Part shown: positions 1 to 5,060 of the stretch, piece by piece | How positions within the stretch are numbered: the stretch's first letter is position 1 | How the letters are laid out: every line of letters begins with the position of its first letter | Assembly: GCA_012513735.1 (NCBI GenBank) | Contig: JAAZBR010000011.1 | Span: forward strand, 1 to 5,060 | Source of the DNA: Clostridiales bacterium | Lineage (GTDB): Bacteria; Bacillota; Clostridia; Christensenellales; Aristaeellaceae | Direction of reading: 5' to 3' | Length of the DNA: 5,060 nucleotides | Made by a program: the position numbers and the translations under genes | The notes under the pieces: generated by a model | Database searches by the model: none | What the model was told of the DNA's origin: nothing | The model's input: only the letters and a program-made list of their open reading frames with translations

Positions 1-70
1 CAAGTGGGTCACCCATTTTACTGAGCCTGTCAAGGCGATTATCTTCGGCAAAAAAATTTATCTGTTTCAT
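1..70 (-). CDS. IS5-type transposase, N-terminal fragment (runs off the left edge)
   Basis: Read on the minus strand from the ATG at 70-68, 23 codons are open to the window edge. The peptide begins MKQINFF and ends RLSKMGDPL. An opening of 'MKQ.(S/N)FF', an acidic/Arg-Leu stretch and then 'LS..GDPL' is what I recall from the N-terminus of IS5-type DDE transposases of Firmicutes and Bacteroidetes, where it precedes the DUF772-like domain. The catalytic DDE core would lie outside the window, so intactness cannot be judged. An in-frame TGA lies five codons upstream (85-83) with no other start codon between, so 70 is the furthest upstream start. No Shine-Dalgarno sequence precedes it. The stretch is visibly more AT-rich than the downstream genes, consistent with acquired DNA. 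The family call rests on a short peptide remembered rather than searched. Confidence 0.6.
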   Translation of the reverse strand, partial: MKQINFFAEDNRLDRLSKMGDPL

Positions 71-76
71 AGGTAT

Positions 77-85
77 ATTATATCA
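77..85 (-). promoter_or_regulatory. Candidate extended -10 for the transposase
   Basis: On the minus strand the bases read TGATATAAT, a perfect TGn plus TATAAT extended -10. No good -35 lies 17 bases upstream (ATGCAA, 3 of 6 matches), which extended -10 promoters can tolerate. Transcription would begin near base 70, the A of the transposase start codon, giving a leaderless message. The region is AT-rich, so a chance match is possible. Confidence 0.35.
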
Positions 86-142
86 TATTTGGGCGAATAT
101 TGCATGAGGTTTTTAGAGATGCCCATATTATAGGGGTATCGG

Positions 143-171
143 TACACAATGACGGCCGGGTCTGCTATAAT
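143..171 (+). promoter_or_regulatory. Probable promoter of galT
   Basis: TATAAT lies at 166-171 and is preceded by TGC, a perfect extended -10 (163-171). TACACA at 143-148, exactly 17 bases upstream of the -10, matches 4 of 6 bases of the TTGACA consensus. The predicted start near 178 leaves a leader of about 24 bases before the galT ATG at 202. The promoter lies inside the upstream extension of the galT reading frame, which argues against any earlier start codon. No clear palindromic sugar-repressor operator overlaps it. Confidence 0.65.
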
Positions 172-189
172 TTACCCAATTCATACATT

Positions 190-196
190 GGGGAGG
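190..196 (+). promoter_or_regulatory. Ribosome binding site deciding the galT start
   Basis: GGGGAGG ends 5 bases before ATG 202. The alternative in-frame TTG at 100 has no such site and lies upstream of the predicted promoter, so 202 is chosen. Confidence 0.8.
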
Positions 197-201
197 AAAG
201 C

Positions 202-1689
202 ATGCTGCAACTGGACGGTTTTTCTGTGGAGCAGGCGGCCTTCATGTTCTGTGCGGCCGCGGTACAAAGCGGCCTGATCGACGAGGAAGAGCGGGCCTAT
301 TGCCTCAACGGGGTGCTGGATATTTTGCAGCTTTCTGCCCCCCAGGAGGCGGCCAGCCTGCTGCCCTTAAGCCGCCTGGGCGAGTTCCTGGTGGCCTGTG
401 CTGCTGAAAAGGGTTTGTGCCAGGATACGGAGGAAGCAAGGGAGCGCTTCAGCGTACGCCTGTTTGGCGTCGTGACCCCCAGCCCCCGGGCGGTGCGGGA
501 GGGCTTTGCCCGCCTGTTGGCAGAGAAGGGCTCCCAGAGCGCCACCCAGTGGCTGCACCAGCTGGGCGTGAACAATGAATACATCCACACCCACCGGGCG
601 CGGGAAAACGTCAGCTTTATCTCTCAAAAAGGGCTGGAAGTGCTGATCAGCATCTACCAGAAGGAGCGGGACCCCAAGGCCACCCACACCCGTCCCCGCA
701 GCGCAGTGGGCTATCCCTACTGCCCCCTGTGCAGGGAAAATGTAGGCTACGCCGGACGGCAGGGCTATCCCGCCCGGCAGAACCTGCGCCAGGTGCCTAT
801 TACTTTGGGACAGGAAAGCTGGTACCTGCAGTACAGCCCCTCTCCCGCCTTTTCCCAGCACTGCGTGGCCCTGCGGGGCCAGCATAGCCCCCACCTGATG
901 GTGGCCAAGAGCTTTGACAAGATGCTGGATTTTGTGGATCAGTTTCCCCACTGGTTCATTGGCGCCAACGCCGACCTGCCGGTGGTGGGTGGGTTTATCC
1001 TGTCCCACGCCCATCTGATCGGCGGCAAGCATGTGTTCCCGGTGGAGCAGGCGGACGCCTGGTTTGCCTTTGATCCGGGCGTGCCGGGCGTCACCGGCGA
1101 GGCCCTGCGCTGGTCCATCACCACCCTGAAGCTCATCAGCAAGGACAGAGCGCCCATGATGGAAGCCCTGGCTCTTCTGCTGGCGCGCTGGCGCACCCAC
1201 AGCGACCAATCTTTGGGCCTGGTGGCCCGCACCACCGTGAACCACAACGCCCTCACCCCCATGCTGCGCAAGACCGCAAAGGGCTATGTATGCTATGTGG
1301 CCCTGCGCAACAACTACGCCACGCCGGAGCATCCCCTGGGCCTGTTCCATCCCCATGCCCGACATCACCACATCAAGCGGGAGAACATCGGCCTGCTGGA
1401 AGCCATGGGCCTGTTTGTACTGCCCGGCCGCCTGAAGCAGGAACTGCAGGCGGTGGAGCGCTTTTTGCAGGGCCAGGAGGATCTGAACTGGGACGATCCC
1501 CACCGGGAGTGGGCCGAGGGCCTGCAGCAGGGATTGCCCGAGAGCCTGGATGCCGCGGGCGTAACCCAGTATGTGCGCCAGGCCGTGGGCCAGGTGTGCG
1601 AGGAGGCGCTGCAGGACGCCGGTGTGTACAAGCAGAATGCCCAAGGAGAACAGGGACTGCAGGTATTTCTGGCGGGCCTGAAGGCGTAG
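202..1689 (+). CDS. galT: UDP-glucose--hexose-1-phosphate uridylyltransferase, class II (GalT)
   Basis: Cytoplasmic Leloir-pathway enzyme that exchanges UMP between UDP-glucose and galactose-1-phosphate, releasing glucose-1-phosphate and UDP-galactose. The 495 residues match the usual length of the class II family of Gram-positive bacteria. Family landmarks seen are a helical N-terminal region (1-120), CPLC at 174-177 within 'YCPLCRENVGYAGR', 'FPHWFIGANADLPVVGG', the nucleotidyl-transfer motif SHAHLIGGKH (268-277), and 'FHPHARHHHIKRENIG' at about 382-397 in the C-terminal domain. By analogy with the HPH motif of E. coli GalT, H271 should be the UMP-accepting nucleophile. One oddity: the position two residues after it, usually Gln, is Ile273. 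The start at 202 is set by the ribosome site at 190-196 and the promoter at 143-171. A phosphoglucomutase that uses its product follows; galK and galE are absent from the window. Confidence 0.93.
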   Translation: MLQLDGFSVEQAAFMFCAAAVQSGLIDEEERAYCLNGVLDILQLSAPQEAASLLPLSRLGEFLVACAAEKGLCQDTEEARERFSVRLFGVVTPSPRAVREGFARLLAEKGSQSATQWLHQLGVNNEYIHTHRARENVSFISQKGLEVLISIYQKERDPKATHTRPRSAVGYPYCPLCRENVGYAGRQGYPARQNLRQVPITLGQESWYLQYSPSPAFSQHCVALRGQHSPHLMVAKSFDKMLDFVDQFPHWFIGANADLPVVGGFILSHAHLIGGKHVFPVEQADAWFAFDPGVPGVTGEALRWSITTLKLISKDRAPMMEALALLLARWRTHSDQSLGLVARTTVNHNALTPMLRKTAKGYVCYVALRNNYATPEHPLGLFHPHARHHHIKRENIGLLEAMGLFVLPGRLKQELQAVERFLQGQEDLNWDDPHREWAEGLQQGLPESLDAAGVTQYVRQAVGQVCEEALQDAGVYKQNAQGEQGLQVFLAGLKA

Positions 1690-1731
1690 TGAGTAAGTCC
1701 CACCGCCGTGCATGCTCCCCGGCAGAGATAG

Positions 1732-1762
1732 CGCACCGGCGGGCAGCGGGCTGCCGGGTGCG
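1732..1762 (+). terminator. GC-rich hairpin after galT, possible weak terminator
   Basis: CGCACC (1732-1737) pairs with GGTGCG (1757-1762), and GGCAG (1742-1746) pairs with CTGCC (1751-1755) around a 4-base loop; unpaired GGCG on one side and G on the other separate the two stems. It starts 43 bases after the galT stop and ends 8 bases before the -35 of the next promoter. There is no real T-tract after it (GATTTGCCTTG), so full termination is doubtful; it may only attenuate read-through or protect the 3' end of the galT message. Confidence 0.35.
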
Positions 1763-1770
1763 GATTTGCC

Positions 1771-1799
1771 TTGCCCTGCATCTGTCCATTGGCTATAAT
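1771..1799 (+). promoter_or_regulatory. Probable promoter of the phosphoglucomutase gene
   Basis: TTGCCC at 1771-1776 (4 of 6 matches to TTGACA) and a perfect TATAAT at 1794-1799 are separated by exactly 17 bases. Transcription would start near 1806, leaving a leader of about 31 bases. This suggests the mutase and the acetyltransferase behind it can be transcribed independently of galT. It also excludes the in-frame TTG at 1771 as a start codon, since that lies in the -35 box. Confidence 0.6.
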
Positions 1800-1822
1800 G
1801 GGCACAAAGCACAATAACCGTC

Positions 1823-1829
1823 AGGAGGG
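1823..1829 (+). promoter_or_regulatory. Ribosome binding site deciding the mutase start
   Basis: AGGAGGG lies 7 bases before ATG 1837. A second in-frame ATG at 1846 is 16 bases from this site, too far to be preferred. Confidence 0.8.
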
Positions 1830-1836
1830 CCATCAG

Positions 1837-3558
1837 ATGAGCGTTATGGATACCTACCAGGCATGGCTTCAAATGTTTTCAGATGACGCTGCGTTGGTAC
1901 AGGAGCTGCAGGCGATCAAGGATCAGCCGGCCGAAATTGAAGACAGGTTTTATACCGAGCTGTCCTTTGGCACCGCGGGCATGCGCGGCGTGTTGGGGGC
2001 GGGTACCAACCGTATGAATGTGTACAATGTGCGCCGCCTGACCGCAGGCCTGGCGGACTATTTGAACCAGCAGCAGGGGGCGGCCAAGCGGGGCGTGGTC
2101 ATCGGCTACGATAGCCGCCGCATGTCCCCGGAATTTGCCAGGGAAACCGCGCTGGTGCTGGCTGCCCGGGGCATCAAGGCCTATCTGTTCGATGCCCTGC
2201 GCCCGGTGCCGGTGATCAGCTTCGCGGTGCGGCACCTGCATGCCGCCGCCGGCGTGGCCATCACCGCCAGTCACAACCCGCCCCAGTACAACGGCTACAA
2301 GGTGTACGGCGAGGATGGGGCCCAGGTATCCCCCGATGAAGCCAAGGCCATCAGCGCGCGGGTGTTCGCCCTTAGCTATCAGGAAAGCCTGCCGATGGAT
2401 GAGCAGGAGGCCCTGCAGAAAGGGTTGCTGCAGGTGATCGGCAACAAAGAGGTGGACGACAACTACATTAAGATGGTGCTGTCGCTGTGCGTACAGCCGG
2501 AGCTGCTGAAAAAAGAAGGCGGCAACCTCAAAATTGTGTACACGCCGCTGCATGGATCGGGCAACGTGCCGGTGCGGCGGGCGCTGAAGGAGGCGGGCAT
2601 CACCCAGGTGACCGTGGTGAAGGAGCAGGAGCAGCCTGACCCGGATTTCCCCACCGTCAAGGCCCCCAACCCGGAGGACCCGGATGCCTTCCGCTTGGCC
2701 ATTCCCCTGGCAAAACAGGTGGACGCCAGCGTGATCTTCGGTACCGACCCGGATTGTGACCGCCTGGGCGTATGCGTGCGGGACAGCGAAGGGGTGTACC
2801 GCACCCTGACCGGCAATCAGATCGGCATGCTGCTGATGCACCATGTATTGGATGGGCGGCAGAAGGCGGGCACGCTACCACAAAACCCCGCCTGCGTCAA
2901 AAGCATTGTGTCCACCGAAATGGCGCGGCCCCTGTGCGCGGCCTACGGGGCGGATCTGTTTGACGTGCTGACCGGCTTCAAGTTTGTGGGTGAGAAGATT
3001 CAGCAGTTTGAGGAGACAGGCTCCCACCAGTTCATGTTTGGCTTTGAGGAGAGCTTCGGTTACCTGTCGGGCACCCAGGTGCGGGACAAGGACGCCGTCA
3101 ACGCCTCCCTGCTGATCGCCGAGTGCGCCTGTGTGTGCATGGCCGAGGGGATCACCATGTTCGATCGCCTGCAGCAGCTTTACAAGCGCTTTGGCTACTA
3201 CAGCGAAAAGGTGGTTTCCAAAACCTTGCCCGGCAAGGACGGCCTCAAAGACATGCAGCGTATCATGAAGACTTTGCGGGAAAACCCGCCCGCAGCCTGC
3301 GGACAGTTCCAGGTGCTGGCGGTGCGCGATTACCTGAAGGGCACCCGCACAGCCAATGGCCAGGTGCACAAGCTGGATACCGTGCCCAGCGACGTGCTGT
3401 ACTATGAATTGGCGGATGGCAACTGGTTCTGCGTGCGCCCCAGCGGCACCGAGCCCAAGATCAAGCTGTATGTCAACACCTGTTCCAAAACCAGCATGGA
3501 GGATGCCGACCGCCTGAACCAGGAGCTGCTGGAGGCGGCCGAGGCTCTGCTGGTTTAG
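1837..3558 (+). CDS. pgcA: Alpha-phosphoglucomutase / phospho-sugar mutase (PgcA/PGM2 type)
   Basis: Cytoplasmic enzyme of the alpha-D-phosphohexomutase superfamily, expected to interconvert glucose-1-phosphate and glucose-6-phosphate through a phosphoserine and a glucose-1,6-bisphosphate intermediate. The 573 residues fit the long PgcA/PGM2 subgroup rather than the ~450-residue ManB/GlmM type. All four domain signatures are present in order: FGTAGMRG (44-51) near the N-terminus; TASHNP (143-148) with Ser145 as phosphate carrier; the metal loop GTDPDCDRLG (302-311) with Asp304, Asp306 and Asp308; the sugar loop GFEES (402-406); and the phosphate-binding RPSGTEPKIK (534-543). No key residue is missing. 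It follows galT, whose product glucose-1-phosphate is its substrate, so a role in galactose use is likely, as well as supplying glucose-1-phosphate for UDP-glucose. Activity on mannose phosphates cannot be excluded. The symbol is by analogy with Bacillus subtilis. Confidence 0.92.
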   Translation: MSVMDTYQAWLQMFSDDAALVQELQAIKDQPAEIEDRFYTELSFGTAGMRGVLGAGTNRMNVYNVRRLTAGLADYLNQQQGAAKRGVVIGYDSRRMSPEFARETALVLAARGIKAYLFDALRPVPVISFAVRHLHAAAGVAITASHNPPQYNGYKVYGEDGAQVSPDEAKAISARVFALSYQESLPMDEQEALQKGLLQVIGNKEVDDNYIKMVLSLCVQPELLKKEGGNLKIVYTPLHGSGNVPVRRALKEAGITQVTVVKEQEQPDPDFPTVKAPNPEDPDAFRLAIPLAKQVDASVIFGTDPDCDRLGVCVRDSEGVYRTLTGNQIGMLLMHHVLDGRQKAGTLPQNPACVKSIVSTEMARPLCAAYGADLFDVLTGFKFVGEKIQQFEETGSHQFMFGFEESFGYLSGTQVRDKDAVNASLLIAECACVCMAEGITMFDRLQQLYKRFGYYSEKVVSKTLPGKDGLKDMQRIMKTLRENPPAACGQFQVLAVRDYLKGTRTANGQVHKLDTVPSDVLYYELADGNWFCVRPSGTEPKIKLYVNTCSKTSMEDADRLNQELLEAAEALLV

Positions 3559-3577
3559 AGTGAGACAGCGTGATATC

Positions 3578-3584
3578 AAGGAGG
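3578..3584 (+). promoter_or_regulatory. Ribosome binding site deciding the acetyltransferase start
   Basis: AAGGAGG lies 5 bases before ATG 3590. The in-frame GTG at 3560 would overlap the mutase end region and has no such site, so 3590 is preferred. Confidence 0.8.
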
Positions 3585-3589
3585 CTACT

Positions 3590-4108
3590 ATGATCCGCCC
3601 GGCACAGCCAAAGGACATAGACGGCGTGGTGCAGATCTACGACGCCATTCTGCACGAGCAGGAGCAGGGCCGCCGCACCGTGGGCTGGCAGCGGGGGGTG
3701 TATCCCACCCGGGAAACGGCCATCCGGGCCATGGAGGCGGGGGACTTGTATGTGATGGAGGAGGCCGGACAGATCGTGGCCTCCTGCCGCATCAACCAGC
3801 ATCAGGAGGAAAGCTACGCCGGCTTCTGCTGGCAGCATCTCGCCCCGGATGACCGGGTGATGGTGCTGCATACCCTCACCGTGGCCCCCTGGGCAGAGGG
3901 CAGGGGCCTTGCCCGCGCCTTTGTGGATTATTACGAGCAGCATGCCCTGAAACAGGGCTGTCCCTACCTGCGCATGGATACCAACGCCACCAACGCCGCC
4001 GCCCGGGCGCTGTACAAAAAGCTGGGCTACGCGGAGCGGGGCATTGTGCCCACGGAGTTTAACGGCATCAGCGGCGTGATGCTGGTGGGGCTGGAGAAAA
4101 AACTATAG
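3590..4108 (+). CDS. GNAT-family N-acetyltransferase
   Basis: A 172-residue single-domain protein of the Gcn5-related N-acetyltransferase superfamily, which moves an acetyl group from acetyl-CoA to an amine; the substrate cannot be read from sequence. The N-terminus 'MIRPAQPKDIDGVVQIYDAIL' is the usual beta1-alpha1. The HTLTVAP strand (94-100) leads into the acetyl-CoA pyrophosphate loop EGRGLAR (103-109). RMDTN (128-132) then 'N.AA..LYKKLGY' (through 147) is the conserved C-terminal half, where the Tyr often serves as general acid. There is no signal peptide or membrane segment. It starts 31 bases after the mutase stop on the same strand with no obvious promoter between, so it is probably co-transcribed; nothing in its sequence ties it to sugar metabolism. 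It could be RimI-like or a small-molecule or antibiotic acetyltransferase. Confidence 0.88.
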   Translation: MIRPAQPKDIDGVVQIYDAILHEQEQGRRTVGWQRGVYPTRETAIRAMEAGDLYVMEEAGQIVASCRINQHQEESYAGFCWQHLAPDDRVMVLHTLTVAPWAEGRGLARAFVDYYEQHALKQGCPYLRMDTNATNAAARALYKKLGYAERGIVPTEFNGISGVMLVGLEKKL

Positions 4109-4113
4109 GAAAA

Positions 4114-4159
4114 GGCGCCCGGTGCATCCCAGTGAAAGGATTGCACCTACCTTGGCGCC
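4114..4159. other. Inverted-repeat hairpin after the acetyltransferase gene
   Basis: GGTGCATCC (4121-4129) pairs with GGATTGCACC (4138-4147, one bulged T) around an 8-base loop. An outer GGCGCC (4114-4119) can pair with the identical self-complementary GGCGCC at 4154-4159. It begins 6 bases after the acetyltransferase stop. No T-run follows on the plus strand, so it is not a classical intrinsic terminator; it may be a 3'-end stabilising hairpin or part of a composite terminator with the next one. Confidence 0.5.
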
Positions 4160-4168
4160 AATGAAAGG

Positions 4169-4212
4169 CACCCCCGAAGTTGGACAAAAGCCAACCGAGG
4201 GGGTGTATTGTT
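4169..4212 (+). terminator. Probable Rho-independent terminator of the galT-side operon
   Basis: CACCCCC (4169-4175) pairs perfectly with GGGGGTG (4199-4205). Inside it, GTTGG (4179-4183) pairs with CCAAC (4191-4195), separated from the outer stem by a 3x3 internal loop and closed by a 7-base loop. The plus strand continues TATTGTT (5 T in 7), a modest U-tract. It lies 60 bases after the acetyltransferase stop and ahead of a convergent gene, where a terminator is expected. The left arm also resembles an insertion-sequence end, so it may be an exapted IS terminus. Confidence 0.55.
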
Positions 4213-4226
4213 GATGAAGGCAGGGA

Positions 4227-4394
4227 TTAATACTCATTCCAAACGGTAACGCATCGTCGCGCCGGTGTTTTTGCCCCGCTGCTGTGTCGGCTGTTCGGTC
4301 GGCGTAGCGCTGCTACGCCTCCCTCATCTGCTCCTTGCAGCGGAGCAAAAACCCACACCGCTTTGGATGCGTTACCGTTTTACATGAGTATAAA
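4227..4394. repeat. Large near-palindrome, MITE-like element
   Basis: Two arms face each other over about 165 bases. ATACTCAT (4230-4237) matches ATGAGTAT (4384-4391), and AAACGGTAACGCATC (4241-4255) matches GATGCGTTACCGTTT (4366-4380) with 15 of 15 bases. GTTTTTGC (4267-4274) matches GCAAAAAC (4345-4352), and CCGCTGC (4276-4282) matches GCAGCGG (4337-4343). The centre is a perfect 8-bp hairpin, GGCGTAGC/GCTACGCC (4301-4308 and 4312-4319), flanked by arms that do not pair (4283-4300, 4320-4336). Outermost TT/AA matches extend it to 4227-4394. It has no protein-coding capacity. Length, symmetry, lack of genes and intergenic location fit a miniature inverted-repeat element or a large REP-like repeat; TA dinucleotides in both tips are compatible with TA-targeting transposition. 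A structured RNA is an alternative. The remaining gap up to the next gene (4395-4444) shows nothing recognisable. Confidence 0.75.
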
Positions 4395-4444
4395 ACGATA
4401 CTTCTGAGTGCAGTTCAGGGTTCGTTCCGAGGGTGCTTTCAGCG

Positions 4445-5060
4445 TTACACCACCTGATATCGCACCAGCTCGTCTGCTACCCTGCCGATGCGCCCCAGCT
4501 TTTCCAGGTGCTGCAGGTGGCTGTGGCCCTCGCCTACGGCAAACCACTTCTGATAGGGAGGAAAGGCTGCCCAGCTATTGTTGCGCATTTTCCAGGTCAT
4601 CCGGGAGGACAGCTCGTACACCGTGGCGCCGGGGTTTTGCTTCACCACCTGGTAGGCCTCCTCCAGCCGGTGTTGGTGGTGCAGCAGCAGGTCGGCAATC
4701 CGGGCATGGAAATCCCCCGGGGTGCGGTGACCGGGCAGGGCCAGATCCACCGACAGGCTGTCCAGCATTCGCAGGCTGTCCATGTAGGTGCCTAAGGCGT
4801 CCTCCATCTCCCGCCAGGCGGTGATGTTGGGCGTGATGTCAAACAACACGCAGTCGCCGGTGAACAGGATGCGCTGATCCTCTATGTAAAAGCACATGTG
4901 GTCCGGCGTGTGGCCGGGGGCTCCCACTGCCCGCACCACATGGCCGCCGCAGGGAAAGGCGTCGCCATTGCTGAGGAGGCTGTAACGGGTGAAGTCTCCG
5001 TCCGGGGCCATGGCCCGGGAGGTGGAGAAGGTTTCCTGGTCACTCAGCAGCTCCTCGGGG
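4445..5060 (-). CDS. MBL-fold metallo-hydrolase with C-terminal winged helix, 5' end outside the window
   Basis: The minus-strand frame is open from the right edge to TAA at 4447-4445, showing about 204 C-terminal residues; the true start and the N-terminal HxHxDH metal motif lie beyond the window. Seen in order are: GHTPDH with its metal His at 4912-4910; 'ILFTGDCVL' with the bridging Asp at 4855-4853; and 'LALPGHRTP' with the last metal His at 4729-4727. Together these are the second half of a dinuclear-zinc metallo-beta-lactamase fold. The final ~100 residues (HHQHRLEEAYQVV through 'HLQHLEKLGRI') resemble the small winged-helix domain (BLACT_WH) that follows the fold in LACTB2-like hydrolases. 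Likely a cytoplasmic thioesterase, lactonase, phosphodiesterase or nuclease-type hydrolase; the substrate is unknown. It converges on the acetyltransferase gene and is probably unrelated to galactose use. Confidence 0.88.
   Translation of the reverse strand, partial: PEELLSDQETFSTSRAMAPDGDFTRYSLLSNGDAFPCGGHVVRAVGAPGHTPDHMCFYIEDQRILFTGDCVLFDITPNITAWREMEDALGTYMDSLRMLDSLSVDLALPGHRTPGDFHARIADLLLHHQHRLEEAYQVVKQNPGATVYELSSRMTWKMRNNSWAAFPPYQKWFAVGEGHSHLQHLEKLGRIGRVADELVRYQVV

Noticed and set aside
85..128. ATATTTGGGC (85-94) facing GCCCATAT (121-128) as a possible operator in the divergent region.
   Set aside because: The match is short, has a bulge and lies in AT-rich DNA about 15 bases upstream of the galT -35; it does not resemble a known sugar-repressor operator.
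100..201. An upstream extension of galT by 34 codons from a TTG at 100.
   Set aside because: The extension contains the predicted promoter, has no ribosome site, and would make the protein longer than typical class II GalT; the ATG at 202 has a strong site.
367..1872. A 501-codon minus-strand open frame opposite galT.
   Set aside because: It is a shadow of GC-rich third positions in galT. Its translation is low-complexity (G/A/L/H/Q rich) with no family motif, there is no ribosome site at its start, and galT itself carries full family signatures.
1879..3618. Minus-strand open frames of 321 and 247 codons opposite the phosphoglucomutase gene.
   Set aside because: These are antisense shadows with the same composition bias and no recognisable domain; the plus strand carries all mutase motifs.
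4404..4418. CTGA...TCAG as a terminator hairpin for the MBL gene.
   Set aside because: Only four base pairs, with no T-run on the minus strand after it.
4109..4444. A tRNA, riboswitch or CRISPR array in the structured gap.
   Set aside because: No acceptor-stem/CCA pattern or T-loop consensus, no regularly spaced direct repeats, and the structure is explained as hairpins plus one near-palindrome.
4408..4824. Plus-strand open frames (120-138 codons) over the MBL hydrolase gene.
   Set aside because: Arg/Pro/Gly-rich shadow translations without a ribosome site; the minus strand holds the metal-binding motifs.

Overview
The window looks like chromosomal DNA from a GC-rich gut-type Firmicute, most likely class Clostridia (Oscillospiraceae/Ruminococcaceae-like). 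This is inferred from the class II (Gram-positive type) GalT, the strong AGGAGG-type ribosome sites 5-7 bases before each start, the sigma-A-like promoters (two with extended -10 boxes), and GC-rich third codon positions beside AT-rich intergenic DNA. No rRNA, tRNA or CRISPR array is visible, and the species cannot be named from the sequence alone.

Layout. Bases 1-70 hold the first 23 codons of a minus-strand IS5-type transposase running off the left edge. A short AT-rich divergent region (71-201) carries a candidate promoter in each direction. Next, on the plus strand, come galT (202-1689, galactose-1-phosphate uridylyltransferase), a 147-base gap with a hairpin and a new promoter, an alpha-phosphoglucomutase of the PgcA/PGM2 type (1837-3558), and 31 bases later a GNAT N-acetyltransferase (3590-4108). 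Bases 4109-4444 hold no gene but are packed with structure: two consecutive hairpins (the second probably the operon terminator) and a ~165-base near-palindrome that looks like a miniature mobile element. From the right, a minus-strand metallo-beta-lactamase-fold hydrolase converges on this region (4445 to beyond 5060).

How the genes work together. GalT converts galactose-1-phosphate plus UDP-glucose to glucose-1-phosphate plus UDP-galactose. The phosphoglucomutase then turns glucose-1-phosphate into glucose-6-phosphate for glycolysis. The pair is therefore the exit end of the Leloir pathway; galK and galE are not in the window. The acetyltransferase and the MBL hydrolase have no evident link to galactose.

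I do not see a convincing new multi-gene system. The points most worth a second look are the GalT active-site motif, which reads H-A-H-L-I where I expect H-x-H-x-Q; the large near-palindrome at 4227-4394; a hairpin at 4162-4205 resembling an IS3-family terminus; and a transposase whose predicted transcript would be leaderless.
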